Assembly: GCF_012844305.1 (NCBI RefSeq)
Contig: NZ_JABANE010000013.1
Location: 1-64,000 of the forward strand
DNA from: Flammeovirga aprica JL-4
Lineage (GTDB): Bacteria > Bacteroidota > Bacteroidia > Cytophagales > Flammeovirgaceae
DNA length: 64,000 nt
Direction: 5' to 3'
Shown: positions 1 through 8,730 of the stretch, in pieces
Numbering within the stretch: the stretch's first letter is position 1
Layout of the letters: each line of letters starts with the position of its first letter
Notes under the pieces: model-generated
Told to the model about the DNA's origin: nothing
What the model saw: the letters and a program-made list of their open reading frames with translations, nothing else
The model's database searches: none
Position numbers and translations under genes: made by a program

Positions 1-29
1 TTAACGTATTGACTTTTATTATTTTCCAT

Positions 30-58
30 AATAACGATTGTTTTAGTGTATCGTTATT
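30..58. terminator. Hairpin, possible terminator of a gene left of the window
   Basis: AATAACGAT (30-38) pairs perfectly with ATCGTTATT (50-58) around an 11-base loop. A weaker hairpin follows at about 60-80. There is no clear T run on either strand, so the terminator role is tentative. Confidence 0.3.
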
Positions 59-83
59 TCAGGACTTCACAAAGTCTGAAAAT

Positions 84-127
84 AAAAAAGTCCATTGTAA
101 TCGGCATCAATTACAATGGACTTTTTT
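84..127 (-). terminator. Rho-independent terminator of the 1981-to-151 transcript
   Basis: A long stem pairs AAAGTCCATTGTAAT with ATTACAATGGACTTT around an 8-base loop, with an A run on the plus strand (T run on the minus strand). It lies just beyond the stop of the PCMD lipoprotein gene. T residues on the right could let it work in both directions. Confidence 0.85.
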
Positions 128-150
128 ATTGGCTTTATCTTGATTAAAAA

Positions 151-1251
151 TTAATAATTCAATTTAAAGTTATCAATGTCTAGGGTACTTCCAATAGCAC
201 CTGTAAAGGTGTCTCCCAAGGCACTTGAAGAGAAGACAATAAGAATATGAGTAGGTATATCATTAGGATCTGCGAACCCTACTTCTTCCTCACCCGCATT
301 TTGATTTAACCCCATAAACGCAGGAGATCCCGCAGGCAATTCTCCATAATGAATATCCAAATTAAGTGCAGTCCAATCCGTTACAGCATCACCACTTCTA
401 TGCCAAGCAGTTCCCAATCTGTATCGTTGCCCATCAACTCTTTTTTGAAGAATTACATAAATATCACATTGATCATCACCTGTAGCTGGATTTTGATTTT
501 CATAGTACTCCGTACCAGGCTTATATCTGTATTCCACTGAAAAAGAAACAGGTCTACTGCCAAATGTGATCCCAAATTTTGTGTTATTTCTAGGATTGGC
601 GGCATCTGGAGGCAAATCATCAGTAAAGTAGCCTGTAAATAAAGAAGCTGCCGCGATATTATATATAGGTACTTTTATACTTTCAAGCTGAGCATATTTT
701 CCTCCATCTCTATCTTGAGGAGTAGTATTACCACCATCAACAAAAGAAGCTACTGCACCTCTGTTTGCAGTGTCCCAAATTCTAGAAGTTAATACATCTG
801 ACTGAGGAGTTGGTGTATTATATGTATACTTATTGAATAACCATGTTACTTCTGTTTCATACCATGAGTCAAAATTACTATTCTCTATCTGTATTTCAGA
901 AGTCTGACGGAAAGCTTTCACTTTCCAATTCACTTTACTTCCATCTTCAGCTGTAACTACATATATTACTGTATCGGAAAAGTTTTGAACCTCTCCAACC
1001 ATGGGTTCAACTGATGCTAAAGATGAAATCGTAATATTTGTCGTTTTAAGACTATCTAAATTCACTGATTCATTTACAGGAACCAAGATTTCTCTATTTA
1101 ATGAGTCAATTTGAGAAGTGCCTGACTGACCTTCCACTTCAAAAGCTGTAATTTCAGCCTTTGGTGATAAACCAAAATAATCCCAATCAATACATGAAGA
1201 AAGAGAAAACACCAAGGCAGATAGTATTGTAAATCGTAATATTTTCATCAT
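151..1251 (-). CDS. PCMD-domain surface lipoprotein
   Basis: The 366-residue product starts with a lipoprotein signal peptide ending in the lipobox L-S-S-C (Cys near residue 20), so it is probably anchored in the outer membrane. Residues about 35-115 look like an Ig-like N-terminal module. The rest matches the PCMD family (putative carbohydrate-metabolism domain): an aromatic F-T-G-Y-F stretch, F-G-I-T-F, a Y-x-Y-K-P-G motif, D-Q-C-D-I-Y-V, and a C-terminal I-V-F-S-S-S followed by S-T-L-D-I-D-N. PCMD proteins are common in Bacteroidota and are suspected to bind glycans, but no activity is established. Its start lies 7 bases after the stop of the upstream barrel gene, so the two are probably co-transcribed. 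The domain call rests on remembered family motifs. Confidence 0.75.
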   Translation of the reverse strand: MMKILRFTILSALVFSLSSCIDWDYFGLSPKAEITAFEVEGQSGTSQIDSLNREILVPVNESVNLDSLKTTNITISSLASVEPMVGEVQNFSDTVIYVVTAEDGSKVNWKVKAFRQTSEIQIENSNFDSWYETEVTWLFNKYTYNTPTPQSDVLTSRIWDTANRGAVASFVDGGNTTPQDRDGGKYAQLESIKVPIYNIAAASLFTGYFTDDLPPDAANPRNNTKFGITFGSRPVSFSVEYRYKPGTEYYENQNPATGDDQCDIYVILQKRVDGQRYRLGTAWHRSGDAVTDWTALNLDIHYGELPAGSPAFMGLNQNAGEEEVGFADPNDIPTHILIVFSSSALGDTFTGAIGSTLDIDNFKLNY

Positions 1252-1258
1252 TCAAAGT

Positions 1259-1981
1259 TTAGAAATAGTAGGCCACAGCCAATTTGATTTGTAATAAGTT
1301 TACTCTAAAATTAAGGTCAAAATCTGTTCTTTGAGATTCTTCAGTATAGTTTTTCACACCTTTCACATGTTCCATTTCCAATCCCAATAAACCCACTGAA
1401 GCTTCAAAAGCAAAACCATCTGCAATAAACGCCGCAAGACCAGGCTGAATACCAATACCCAAAAGCACTTTATCTGTCATGGTTTTATTCAAGTCAGTTC
1501 CCGATTCAGTTTGTTTTAATCTTCTAGAAGTTCCCACCTGAAGGGAAGTTTGATTAAAAATACTGAAACGTCTAGAACTTGACAAAGGAATATAGTTTCT
1601 GATAAAAGGAGCAAAGAAATAACCATGTCCAATAGATTTCAAGTGTGTTCTAACATTGTTAGCCGTGTAAATTTCATTCTTGTTCTCACTTGAATAAGAA
1701 AACTCCAAACCTACCATAAAGAAATCTTTAATGAAATATCCTCCTTGAACACCTATTTCAAAATCACCATTGTCTTGTTTATGTAATTCTCTAATAAACT
1801 GATCTTCATTTTCGGCATTGCTTGATGATAATTGCACTGTCAGAGAGGTATACCACTGCCCTTTGGCTTCATTGTGATTGAAATCCATATCTCTAGGATC
1901 TGGATCTCCTTTTTTTTCATTTTGTGCATAAATAGATTGAACACTCATTAAAAGTAAGAGTGCAGTTAATATGTGTTTCAT
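1259..1981 (-). CDS. Outer-membrane beta-barrel protein
   Basis: A 240-residue exported protein with a clear signal peptide (about 19 residues, ending Y-A-Q). The remainder alternates polar and hydrophobic residues in strand-length blocks rich in Tyr, Phe and Gly, and ends in A-V-A-Y-Y-F. A terminal aromatic is typical of small OmpA/OmpW-like porin barrels. Charged loops such as the E-N-E-D-Q segment near residue 56 may be extracellular. It is the first gene of a likely two-gene unit with the PCMD lipoprotein, so the two may form a surface pair. No specific function can be assigned. Confidence 0.75.
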   Translation of the reverse strand: MKHILTALLLLMSVQSIYAQNEKKGDPDPRDMDFNHNEAKGQWYTSLTVQLSSSNAENEDQFIRELHKQDNGDFEIGVQGGYFIKDFFMVGLEFSYSSENKNEIYTANNVRTHLKSIGHGYFFAPFIRNYIPLSSSRRFSIFNQTSLQVGTSRRLKQTESGTDLNKTMTDKVLLGIGIQPGLAAFIADGFAFEASVGLLGLEMEHVKGVKNYTEESQRTDFDLNFRVNLLQIKLAVAYYF

Positions 1982-2170
1982 AAATAAGAATAGATAAAAG
2001 AGTTATTAGAGCACTAAATTTATATTTCAGTGAAAGGGTCAGATTCTCTTATGCTATCAAGTCAAAAACTATTGAATGAGATTTTTGATTTTACATTAAA
2101 GAATATTCCTCTCATTTTTTCTGGTTTATTATTTAATATAATGAAAATGATCAAGTAAGTATCGAAAGAA

Positions 2171-2986
2171 CTATTGTTTTTTCTTTTGCCTTGGCTCTGT
2201 ATACATCGGCCAGAATGGAATTCTATATAAAAGCCTGTATTGGAAATTTAACCTAGATCTGTCGTCTTTATTATGATACCAGCCAGGAATATGCGCTTTT
2301 GTAATCGCTGTAGGAGGAAAGTCCTTCTTGATAGTGTAAGCAAACCCAAAATCTACCGTTAGGTTTTGGACTAGTACCAGCTTTAAACTTACCGTAAATT
2401 CATACCAGTCCACATTGACGTTTTTCTCCGTCAAGTGCTTTAGTGTCGCTCCCTCTTCCCAATAATCATTTCCAGAACTATAAAAATCTGCTGACTGATC
2501 AAAAGTAGAGTTCGCATACTTAAGTCCAAATGACAGAGCATTGGCTGTAGATGCTCTTTTCATCACATTGTATTCAATACCAAAACGATAAAACGACCCG
2601 TTACTTCTATATCTGAAAAAATCAGCATCAGGATTCTCTTTCGTGCGGTCCATTACTCCATACTCCCCTGTGATAAAAAAGGCATTTCTGATCATAAAAT
2701 CAGCATATAAAGTGTAAGCACTCATCTTTGACTCAGTCATAGACTGCACAAGCGGACGTAAATCCGTGCCCAAACGCATTGCAGACAATACAAAGAACTG
2801 AGAACCTTTTGGCTCTCCTTTTTTATTTAAAGGCCATGGCTCTTCTTCGATAAGTGTTGTATCCTGTGCTACATCAGAAGAGTCTGTATAAACTTCTTCT
2901 CCGGATTCATTTTGAGCATAAAGCGTCAGTGCACCTCCCAAAAGGCACATTGTAATCGTTAATATTTTAGATAAATAGCTTGACAT
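2171..2986 (-). CDS. DUF6048-like outer-membrane protein
   Basis: A 271-residue protein with a signal peptide ending in L-Y-A-Q and an acidic linker (residues about 26-50), then an all-beta region. The order of motifs resembles DUF6048: R-L-G-T-D-L-R-P, I-T-G-E-Y-G, G-S-F-Y-R-F-G-I-E-Y-N, L-K-Y-A-N-S-T-F, W-Y-E-F-T-V-S-L-K, H-I-P-G-W, and a final L-L-Y-R-I-P-F-W. DUF6048 genes usually follow a DUF6452 lipoprotein gene, and that arrangement is seen here. The ORF overlaps the end of the upstream lipoprotein gene by 20 bases, indicating translational coupling. The protein ends in a basic tail rather than an aromatic residue. Function unknown. Confidence 0.7.
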   Translation of the reverse strand: MSSYLSKILTITMCLLGGALTLYAQNESGEEVYTDSSDVAQDTTLIEEEPWPLNKKGEPKGSQFFVLSAMRLGTDLRPLVQSMTESKMSAYTLYADFMIRNAFFITGEYGVMDRTKENPDADFFRYRSNGSFYRFGIEYNVMKRASTANALSFGLKYANSTFDQSADFYSSGNDYWEEGATLKHLTEKNVNVDWYEFTVSLKLVLVQNLTVDFGFAYTIKKDFPPTAITKAHIPGWYHNKDDRSRLNFQYRLLYRIPFWPMYTEPRQKKKQ

Positions 2987-3929
2987 TCGGAAAATCTGGA
3001 TTAGTATTTACAGTAGTTCTATCAATTTGCATTCTCTTAAAATGAGGGCCTTGAGGATAAATAAATTCTTTACCAGTCGTTCCTGCACTGTCTAAAAGAA
3101 CACTTCCTGTACCATCAAAAAATATACAACCTGTTGCGTCATCACTAATTGTAGTAGAAGTATTAAAAACTACTTTCATAGACTGTTCTATTGTATCTGC
3201 ATCATTCGTAATTTGTCTAAAAACAAATGTAGTACTGTCACTACCTTCCAAAGGTAAATAAATAGTACTGAAACGATCCGACCCAGTATAAATCGGTGCA
3301 AAATGATTCCCTTTTACATGAATTGATGTAAATGATTCTTCTCTTGGGTTGCCAGTGGCACTATCTAAGTAAGTTACGATTAAATTTCGACTTGCTGATT
3401 TTTCTTCAGAATCACAAACATCAATTACAAATCGAATATTCTCGGTGATTGTATCAGCTGAAACAGTGGGTACTACTACTGCTACTGAATCAAATAATAC
3501 ATCTCCTCTATAAAAATCTTGTCCTGCTCCTCCTTGTGTAGGAGAAACCTTCAAACCTGAAAGCTGTTCATAAGCTCCACAATCCGGACCGTTTACTTTC
3601 ACTGAGGTTTCGTAACTGATATATGTTGAATCGGCCATTCCTTCTGTCACAAATGAAAAACCCGTTTCTCTAGACGTAACTTTCAATGGAAGCAGGTATT
3701 TACCGTTTGCCATTTTTGTTATTTCTGGGGCACCATCACCTATTCCTTTTACAGAAGTAAAGTTAATATCCAGTGTACTTGAAGGATCATTTTTATCATA
3801 AAAAGCTCCAACAGCATAAGAAGAGGGATTGGAATAAGCATCGCAGTCTCTACAGGATGGGGTTGCAAAAAAAATTGACAGTGGGATTAATGACCATAAT
3901 CCTCTTTTGATTAATTTCATCAAGTTCAT
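2967..3929 (-). CDS. DUF6452-like lipoprotein, enlarged
   Basis: A 320-residue protein with a hydrophobic signal and a Cys in the segment T-P-S-C-R-D-C-D, so probably a lipoprotein. The early G-A-F-Y-D and the later L-P-L-K-V-T motif, beta-strand spacing and a Cys-Gly pair recall DUF6452, which normally has about 170 residues. The second half seems to repeat the pattern (L-P-L-E-G, then T-T-F-V-F-R and another Cys), so this may be a tandem duplication. It is the first gene of a coupled pair with the DUF6048-like barrel. The start could be Met1 (3929) or Met4 (3920); a -7 box at 3934-3941 leaves little or no leader. Role unknown, probably envelope-related. Confidence 0.6.
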   Translation of the reverse strand: MNLMKLIKRGLWSLIPLSIFFATPSCRDCDAYSNPSSYAVGAFYDKNDPSSTLDINFTSVKGIGDGAPEITKMANGKYLLPLKVTSRETGFSFVTEGMADSTYISYETSVKVNGPDCGAYEQLSGLKVSPTQGGAGQDFYRGDVLFDSVAVVVPTVSADTITENIRFVIDVCDSEEKSASRNLIVTYLDSATGNPREESFTSIHVKGNHFAPIYTGSDRFSTIYLPLEGSDSTTFVFRQITNDADTIEQSMKVVFNTSTTISDDATGCIFFDGTGSVLLDSAGTTGKEFIYPQGPHFKRMQIDRTTVNTNPDFPNVKLFI

Positions 3930-3933
3930 ACAA

Positions 3934-3941
3934 CAAATTTA
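3934..3941 (-). promoter_or_regulatory. Candidate -7 box close to the start codon
   Basis: On the minus strand this reads TAAATTTG, matching TAnnTTTG. Transcription would begin around 3928-3930, at or next to the annotated ATG. No good -33 TTTG is seen at the usual spacing, so support is moderate. Confidence 0.4.
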
Positions 3942-4080
3942 AGGAGCAAAACGCAATTTAAAAGTATTTTCCAATTAGGATTGAGTTTTCGTAGTACAAA
4001 ACAATCAAAACTTAAGATTTGACAGTTATCTCATTATTGTTGACACTCTCTACACACATATTGTGAAAGTACTGTGCATA

Positions 4081-4108
4081 AAAAAAGGCGACCCCGAAGA
4101 GTCACCTT
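4081..4108 (-). terminator. Terminator of the fatty-acid oxidation operon
   Basis: AAGGCGAC (4085-4092) pairs with GTCACCTT (4101-4108) with one G-U pair on the minus strand. A run of plus-strand A gives the RNA T tract. It lies about 30 bases beyond the thiolase stop codon. Confidence 0.7.
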
Positions 4109-4137
4109 ATCTATTTATAGCCTGAAGGTTATTGGTC

Positions 4138-5316
4138 TTATTTTAATAATTCATAAATACCAGCAACACCTTGTCCACCACCGACACAAGCTGTTACCAT
4201 ACCGTATTTCTGATTAAGTCTTCTCATTTCATTGAAAAGCTGTACTGAAAGTTTTGCACCTGTACATCCTAGTGGGTGACCTAATGCAATCGCTCCACCG
4301 TTTACATTAACAATGCCCGGATCAATATCAATATTCTTCAATACCGCTAATGATTGTGCTGCAAAAGCTTCATTCAATTCCACTTGCTCAATGTCTGACA
4401 ATTTCAAACCTGCTTGAGCTACTGCTCTTGGAATTGCCTCCACCGGACCAATACCCATAATTCTTGGGTCTACCCCTGCCGATGCATAAGACACCATTCT
4501 TGCAATGGGCTCCAATTTCAATTCCTTTACCATACGTTCAGACATCACCATCACGAATGCGGCGCCGTCTGAAGTTTGAGAAGAGTTACCGGCTGTTACT
4601 TGTCCTCCTTGTTTGAAGGCAGGTTTTAAACGACCTAACCCTGAAGCATCAGATTTACGTGGTCCTTCATCCGTATCCACTACAAACTCTCTTGTCTTTT
4701 TACGGTCGCCCTCCAAGTACGTTTCTTTCACTGTAATTGGAACAATTTCATCTTTGAATTTTCCATCAGCAATTGCGGCCAATGCTTTTTCATGCGATTT
4801 TACTGCAAACTCATCCGCTTCATCACGGTCAATACCATAATCTTTGGCTACTTCTTCTGCAGTGAGCCCCATATTTAAATAATATTGAGGTGTCTCCGTT
4901 GCAATTTTGTAGTTCAACCCTGTCTTATAGCCCATCATTGGTACCATAGACATGGATTCTGTACCGCCTGCAATAATACAATCCGCCATTCCTGCACGGA
5001 TCTTGGCCGTTGCCATTGAGATCGTTTCCACACCAGAACCACAGTATCTGTTCACTGTTACACCTGGTACTTTTAAGTTATCTGGAGCAAAAGCAAGCAA
5101 TGAAATCATTCTTGCCATTTGCATACCTTGTTCTGCTTCTGGAATTGCACAACCTACGATGAGGTCATCAATTCGAGTGGGGTCCAAAGCCGGTACGCTC
5201 TGAACGAGATGTTGGATGACATCTGCTGCTAAATCGTCAGGACGTGTGAATCGAAATCCACCTTTTTTCGCCTTGCCAATCGCTGTTCTATATCCTGCTA
5301 CTATGTAAGCTTCCAT
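4138..5316 (-). CDS. fadA: Acetyl-CoA acyltransferase (3-ketoacyl-CoA thiolase)
   Basis: This 392-residue thiolase catalyses the last step of beta-oxidation, cleaving 3-ketoacyl-CoA with CoA to give acetyl-CoA and a shortened acyl-CoA. The catalytic residues are visible: nucleophile Cys92 in N-R-Y-C-G-S-G, His347 in L-G-H-P-L-G, and Cys377 in A-C-V-G-G-G. The length fits the family exactly. It lies 45 bases downstream of the multifunctional fadN-type gene, the usual Bacteroidota and Bacillus order. The ATG at 5316 gives the normal M-E-A-Y-I-V-A-G-x-R-T thiolase N terminus. The acyl-CoA dehydrogenase gene that often follows is absent from this position. Confidence 0.93.
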   Translation of the reverse strand: MEAYIVAGYRTAIGKAKKGGFRFTRPDDLAADVIQHLVQSVPALDPTRIDDLIVGCAIPEAEQGMQMARMISLLAFAPDNLKVPGVTVNRYCGSGVETISMATAKIRAGMADCIIAGGTESMSMVPMMGYKTGLNYKIATETPQYYLNMGLTAEEVAKDYGIDRDEADEFAVKSHEKALAAIADGKFKDEIVPITVKETYLEGDRKKTREFVVDTDEGPRKSDASGLGRLKPAFKQGGQVTAGNSSQTSDGAAFVMVMSERMVKELKLEPIARMVSYASAGVDPRIMGIGPVEAIPRAVAQAGLKLSDIEQVELNEAFAAQSLAVLKNIDIDPGIVNVNGGAIALGHPLGCTGAKLSVQLFNEMRRLNQKYGMVTACVGGGQGVAGIYELLK

Positions 5317-5361
5317 TGTTTTAATTATTAATGATCAGTTGTTTAATGGTGATTAGTAAAA

Positions 5362-7770
5362 TTAGTTTCTTAAAGGTTTCCCTTTGAATAGAATACTTTG
5401 GATACGCTCCAATGTTTTCTTCTCGCCTGATAAACTCAAGAACGCTTCACGCTCTAAGTCCAATAAATATTGCTCAGAAACTAAAGTTGGAGCTGAAAGA
5501 TCTCCACCATTGATCACATAATTTAATTTACGAGCAATCTTAGCATCGTGGTCTGAAGCCCAATGTGCATATTGCATTCCTACTACACCTGCCTCAAACA
5601 ATGCCATACCGCCACGGCCTTGTACTTTAATATCTCTTCTAGGATTGGCTTGTGCATAACCTAAAGCTGACAATTCCAATACACGTGTTTTGGCATCTGC
5701 AATCACACGCTTACGGTTTAGTGTTACTCTAGATTGAGCATTCATGAAGCCCATATTTCTCATTTCCTCTGCTGATGTTGCCACTTTTGCTGTCGCGATG
5801 CTCATAAACGCATCTTGCAGACGGTTGTACTCCGGATCACCTTCTTTTAATGAATCCGATACTCGAAGTGCCATTTCTTTGGTTCCTCCACCAGCAGGAA
5901 TCAAACCAACGCCTACTTCTACTAATCCCATATAGGTTTCAGCATGAGCTTGAATGGCATCACAGTGCATTGATAACTCACAACCACCGCCTAATGCTAG
6001 ACCAGAAGTTGCCGCCACAACAGGTACTGAAGAATAACGTGCTCTCATCATTGTTTTCTGGAACTGAGCAATCATCAAATTGATTTCATCATATTCCTGA
6101 TCACATGCAAACATGAACAGCATGGCTAAGTTGGCACCTGCTGAGAAGTTGGCCGATTCATTACCGATTACAAGACCTTTCCAGCCTTTTTCTTCCGCAA
6201 TTGAAATCGCTGTATTTACACCTTCAAGGTTTTCAGCACCTAAGGCATTCATTTTGGTATGGAACTCAAGGTTCAATACGCCATCTCCAATATCAAATAA
6301 TGTTGCTCCTGCATTGCTCCACACTACATTTTCACCACGCAATGTTTCTAACATCACTAATGACTCTGTACCTGGAACAACTTTGTATGATTTGGAAGGT
6401 ATGTCATAATAGAAACGCTGACGGTCTTCATTTTTATAGAATGAAGTATGACCTGCTTCCAACATTTCATAAACCCAAGCCGCTGGCTTTTCACCTGCAG
6501 CTTCCATTTTCTCCACTGTTTCTTTCACTCCAAGAATATCCCAAGTCTCAAACGGACCTAATTCCCAAGCGAAACCAGCTGCAACTGCTTCATCAATTCT
6601 GAATAATTCGTCTGCAATTTCTGGAATACGGTTCGAGCAGTAACGGAATACGTCATAGAAAGTCTTACGATAGAAATCCCCTGCTCTATCTTCAAAACCC
6701 AGAAGAATTGGAAGACGCTCTCTTAGATTGTCGATGTCTTTTACCGCCTCTAGTGCTTTGAATTTTGCTCTCGTTTTCGGCTGGTATTCAAATGTTTCAA
6801 GATTCAATTCAAGAATAACTTTTTTGCCATTCTCGTCTTTTGTCTTTTTATAATAACCTTGTTTTGTCTTATCACCAAACCACTGACGATCATTTAACTC
6901 GCTCACGATTTTTGGTAAAACAAAACGTTCTTTTGATTCATCTTCAGGCAAACCTGCATGCAAGTTGTTCGATACTTTCACCATTGTATCCAAACCAACT
7001 ACATCACTTGTACGGAATGTTGCAGACTTTGCTCTACCAATTAAAGGGCCCGTCAATTTATCTACTTCACCTACAGATAATCCCATTTCCTGGATTGTAT
7101 GCATACCTGACATGATTGCATAAACACCAATACGATTGGCAATAAATGCAGGCGTGTCTTTACACAATACCGTTTCTTTTCCTAGGTGTACATCACCATA
7201 ATGCATCAAGAAATCTACTACATCTTGATCAGTGCTTGGTCCAGGAATGATTTCCAGTAAACGTAAATAACGTGGAGGGTTGAAGAAGTGCGTACCACAG
7301 AAGTTTTTCACAAAATCCTCACTTCTGCCATCGCACATAAACTTGATCGGAATACCAGACGTATTCGATGTTATTAATGTACCCGGCTTGCGGTGTTGCT
7401 CTACTTGCTCAAATACTTTTTTCTTAATTTCAAGGTTCTCTACCACGACCTCAATCACCCAATCACATGACGCAATTTTAGGCATATCGTCTGTAAAGTT
7501 TCCTGTAGAAACTAAGCGCTCAATTCCTTTTTTGAAAATAGGTGCAGGCTTAGATTTTAGAGCTGTCTTTAGAGCATCGTTGACAATTCTGTTTCGAACT
7601 GATTTGGTTTCAAGGGTTAATCCCTGTGCTGCTTCTTTCTCTGATAATTCACGAGGTACTATGTCTAACAACAATACCTCTACGCCAATATTGGCAAAGT
7701 GACACGCAATTCTAGATCCCATTACGCCGGAACCCAAAACCGCCACTTTATTGATAGTTCTGTTTTTCAT
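5362..7770 (-). CDS. fadN: 3-hydroxyacyl-CoA dehydrogenase / enoyl-CoA hydratase fusion
   Basis: The 802-residue bifunctional protein performs the hydration and NAD-dependent dehydrogenation steps of beta-oxidation. The dehydrogenase is N-terminal: a Rossmann motif G-S-G-V-M-G at 13-18, the S-N-T-S-G loop at 135-139, and H-F-F-N-P-P at 161-166. The crotonase/hydratase domain is C-terminal (about 480-710), with A-L-G-G-G-C-E-L and a G-L-V-E-V-G-V-G-L-I-P segment. This order is that of B. subtilis FadN (YusL) and opposite to E. coli FadB. The gene sits between marR and the thiolase gene on the same strand. The 121-base gap upstream contains a copy of the AGTACT inverted repeat, which may carry its own start signal. 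Confidence 0.92.
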   Translation of the reverse strand: MKNRTINKVAVLGSGVMGSRIACHFANIGVEVLLLDIVPRELSEKEAAQGLTLETKSVRNRIVNDALKTALKSKPAPIFKKGIERLVSTGNFTDDMPKIASCDWVIEVVVENLEIKKKVFEQVEQHRKPGTLITSNTSGIPIKFMCDGRSEDFVKNFCGTHFFNPPRYLRLLEIIPGPSTDQDVVDFLMHYGDVHLGKETVLCKDTPAFIANRIGVYAIMSGMHTIQEMGLSVGEVDKLTGPLIGRAKSATFRTSDVVGLDTMVKVSNNLHAGLPEDESKERFVLPKIVSELNDRQWFGDKTKQGYYKKTKDENGKKVILELNLETFEYQPKTRAKFKALEAVKDIDNLRERLPILLGFEDRAGDFYRKTFYDVFRYCSNRIPEIADELFRIDEAVAAGFAWELGPFETWDILGVKETVEKMEAAGEKPAAWVYEMLEAGHTSFYKNEDRQRFYYDIPSKSYKVVPGTESLVMLETLRGENVVWSNAGATLFDIGDGVLNLEFHTKMNALGAENLEGVNTAISIAEEKGWKGLVIGNESANFSAGANLAMLFMFACDQEYDEINLMIAQFQKTMMRARYSSVPVVAATSGLALGGGCELSMHCDAIQAHAETYMGLVEVGVGLIPAGGGTKEMALRVSDSLKEGDPEYNRLQDAFMSIATAKVATSAEEMRNMGFMNAQSRVTLNRKRVIADAKTRVLELSALGYAQANPRRDIKVQGRGGMALFEAGVVGMQYAHWASDHDAKIARKLNYVINGGDLSAPTLVSEQYLLDLEREAFLSLSGEKKTLERIQSILFKGKPLRN

Positions 7771-7830
7771 CGGTTTACCGATTGGTGTTGTTTATTTTAT
7801 GTATTTATTTTAATTGGGTGTAAACGCTGT

Positions 7831-7878
7831 AAGCACTAAGACAAAATTAGAAATCTTCTATTTTTGGCTTAGTACTCA
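7831..7878. repeat. AGTACT-family inverted repeat, copy 1
   Basis: Left arm AGCACTAAGACAAAA (7832-7846) and right arm TTTTGGCTTAGTACT (7862-7876) are inverted copies matching at 13 of 15 positions. Read outward, each arm includes a TAnnTTTG-like box (TAATTTTG on minus, TATTTTTG on plus). It lies between marR and fadN. Confidence 0.75.
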
Positions 7879-7891
7879 AGAAGTAAAAAAA

Positions 7892-8413
7892 CTACTTCTT
7901 ATTCACGTTTTCCTCAGTTATTCCGAAGCTTTTGAGTTGATCTCTGATCTCATCGAACATTTGCCCTTTCGGGTCTTTGATCACTTCATTAATGCTGTCC
8001 ATTACACTAAAGAAGGTTGATAGTTGATCAGGAGTAACTTTTTCTTCTACTCTTCTCTGAAAAACTTTTACGGTCTGTTTCGACATTTCACGTTTCATCT
8101 GACCATAATCTGTCAAGCGAATGATCACTTTTCGCTTATCCGTTTTGTCTGCTACTCTTTCAATTAATCCTTTCTCTTCAAAATTTTTGAGCATTCGGGT
8201 AAGGCTTCTGGCCTCCATTCCCATCAGCGGAGCAATTTTCGTAGCAGGAGTTCCTTCAACAGGGTCGATATTCAATAACACAAAACCAATGGAGTGGGAA
8301 ATTTCATAATCTGCACCTAATAAGTTGTACATTTTTGAAATCGCCAGCCATGTGGCCTTGATACTTAAATCGACCGACTTCTTCTTTTTTTCAGTTCTAC
8401 GTAATTCGCCCAT
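7892..8413 (-). CDS. MarR-family transcriptional regulator of the fad operon
   Basis: A 173-residue winged-helix protein. Residues about 40-120 carry the MarR fold: the P-A-T-K-I-A-P-L-M-G-M-E recognition-helix region and the wing D-K-T-D-K-R-K-V-I-I-R-L-T-D-Y-G. Long helices at both ends would form the dimer interface. It heads the unit marR-fadN-fadA on the minus strand, so it probably responds to acyl-CoA or a related ligand; this ligand assignment is inferred from context. A 12-base palindrome overlaps its predicted -33 region (8528-8539), which fits autorepression. The ATG at 8413 is the first in frame. Confidence 0.87.
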   Translation of the reverse strand: MGELRRTEKKKKSVDLSIKATWLAISKMYNLLGADYEISHSIGFVLLNIDPVEGTPATKIAPLMGMEARSLTRMLKNFEEKGLIERVADKTDKRKVIIRLTDYGQMKREMSKQTVKVFQRRVEEKVTPDQLSTFFSVMDSINEVIKDPKGQMFDEIRDQLKSFGITEENVNKK

Positions 8414-8508
8414 GCTTTCATAATAATTTGTGTGATGTGTGTGTGTTATTGGTGAGATGCATAGGAATATTTTACGTCTAAAATACGCTTATCCTCTCCT
8501 TCTAATCT

Positions 8509-8539
8509 CAAATATATAAATATTTAGTATGCAAGCATA
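8509..8539 (-). promoter_or_regulatory. marR promoter with overlapping palindromic operator
   Basis: The minus strand has TATATTTG (8516 to 8509) as the -7 box. Nineteen bases upstream lies TATG (8539 to 8536) at the -33 position, inside the palindrome TATGC-AA-GCATA (8528-8539). A MarR dimer bound there would block polymerase. Confidence 0.6.
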
Positions 8540-8655
8540 ACATTTTTCAAAAACTTTTATTAAAATTTATTTAGAAATCTAGCAATAATCATAAAAGATG
8601 TATTACAAAACACACAATTAAATGAAGGTTTCGGAGCTTGTTTAAAACAATTAGT

Positions 8656-8663
8656 TACATTTG
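8656..8663 (+). promoter_or_regulatory. Candidate -7 box for the ABC transporter gene
   Basis: TACATTTG matches TAnnTTTG and lies 67 bases before the ATG at 8731. The -33 element is not clear. Confidence 0.45.
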
Positions 8664-8730
8664 TGTGCTATATTAGTTGTGACAACAACTATTATTGATT
8701 TACATCGAAATAATTACAATAGAAAGCAGA

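Larger units (their letters stand above)
8414..8730. other. Divergent intergenic region, marR / ABC transporter
   Basis: This 317-base region holds no gene. It holds a leftward promoter with overlapping palindrome for marR (8509-8539) and a rightward -7 box (8656-8663) for the ABC transporter. The rest is AT-rich and shows nothing else I can support. Confidence 0.6.

Noticed and set aside
6113..6602. Plus-strand open frames opposite the fadN-type gene
   Set aside because: They are antisense to a strongly conserved enzyme, have low-complexity His/Leu/Phe content and no start context or family resemblance.
8695..8730. TTG start for the ABC exporter
   Set aside because: It adds 12 residues unlike the family; the ATG at 8731 directly precedes the typical N terminus.
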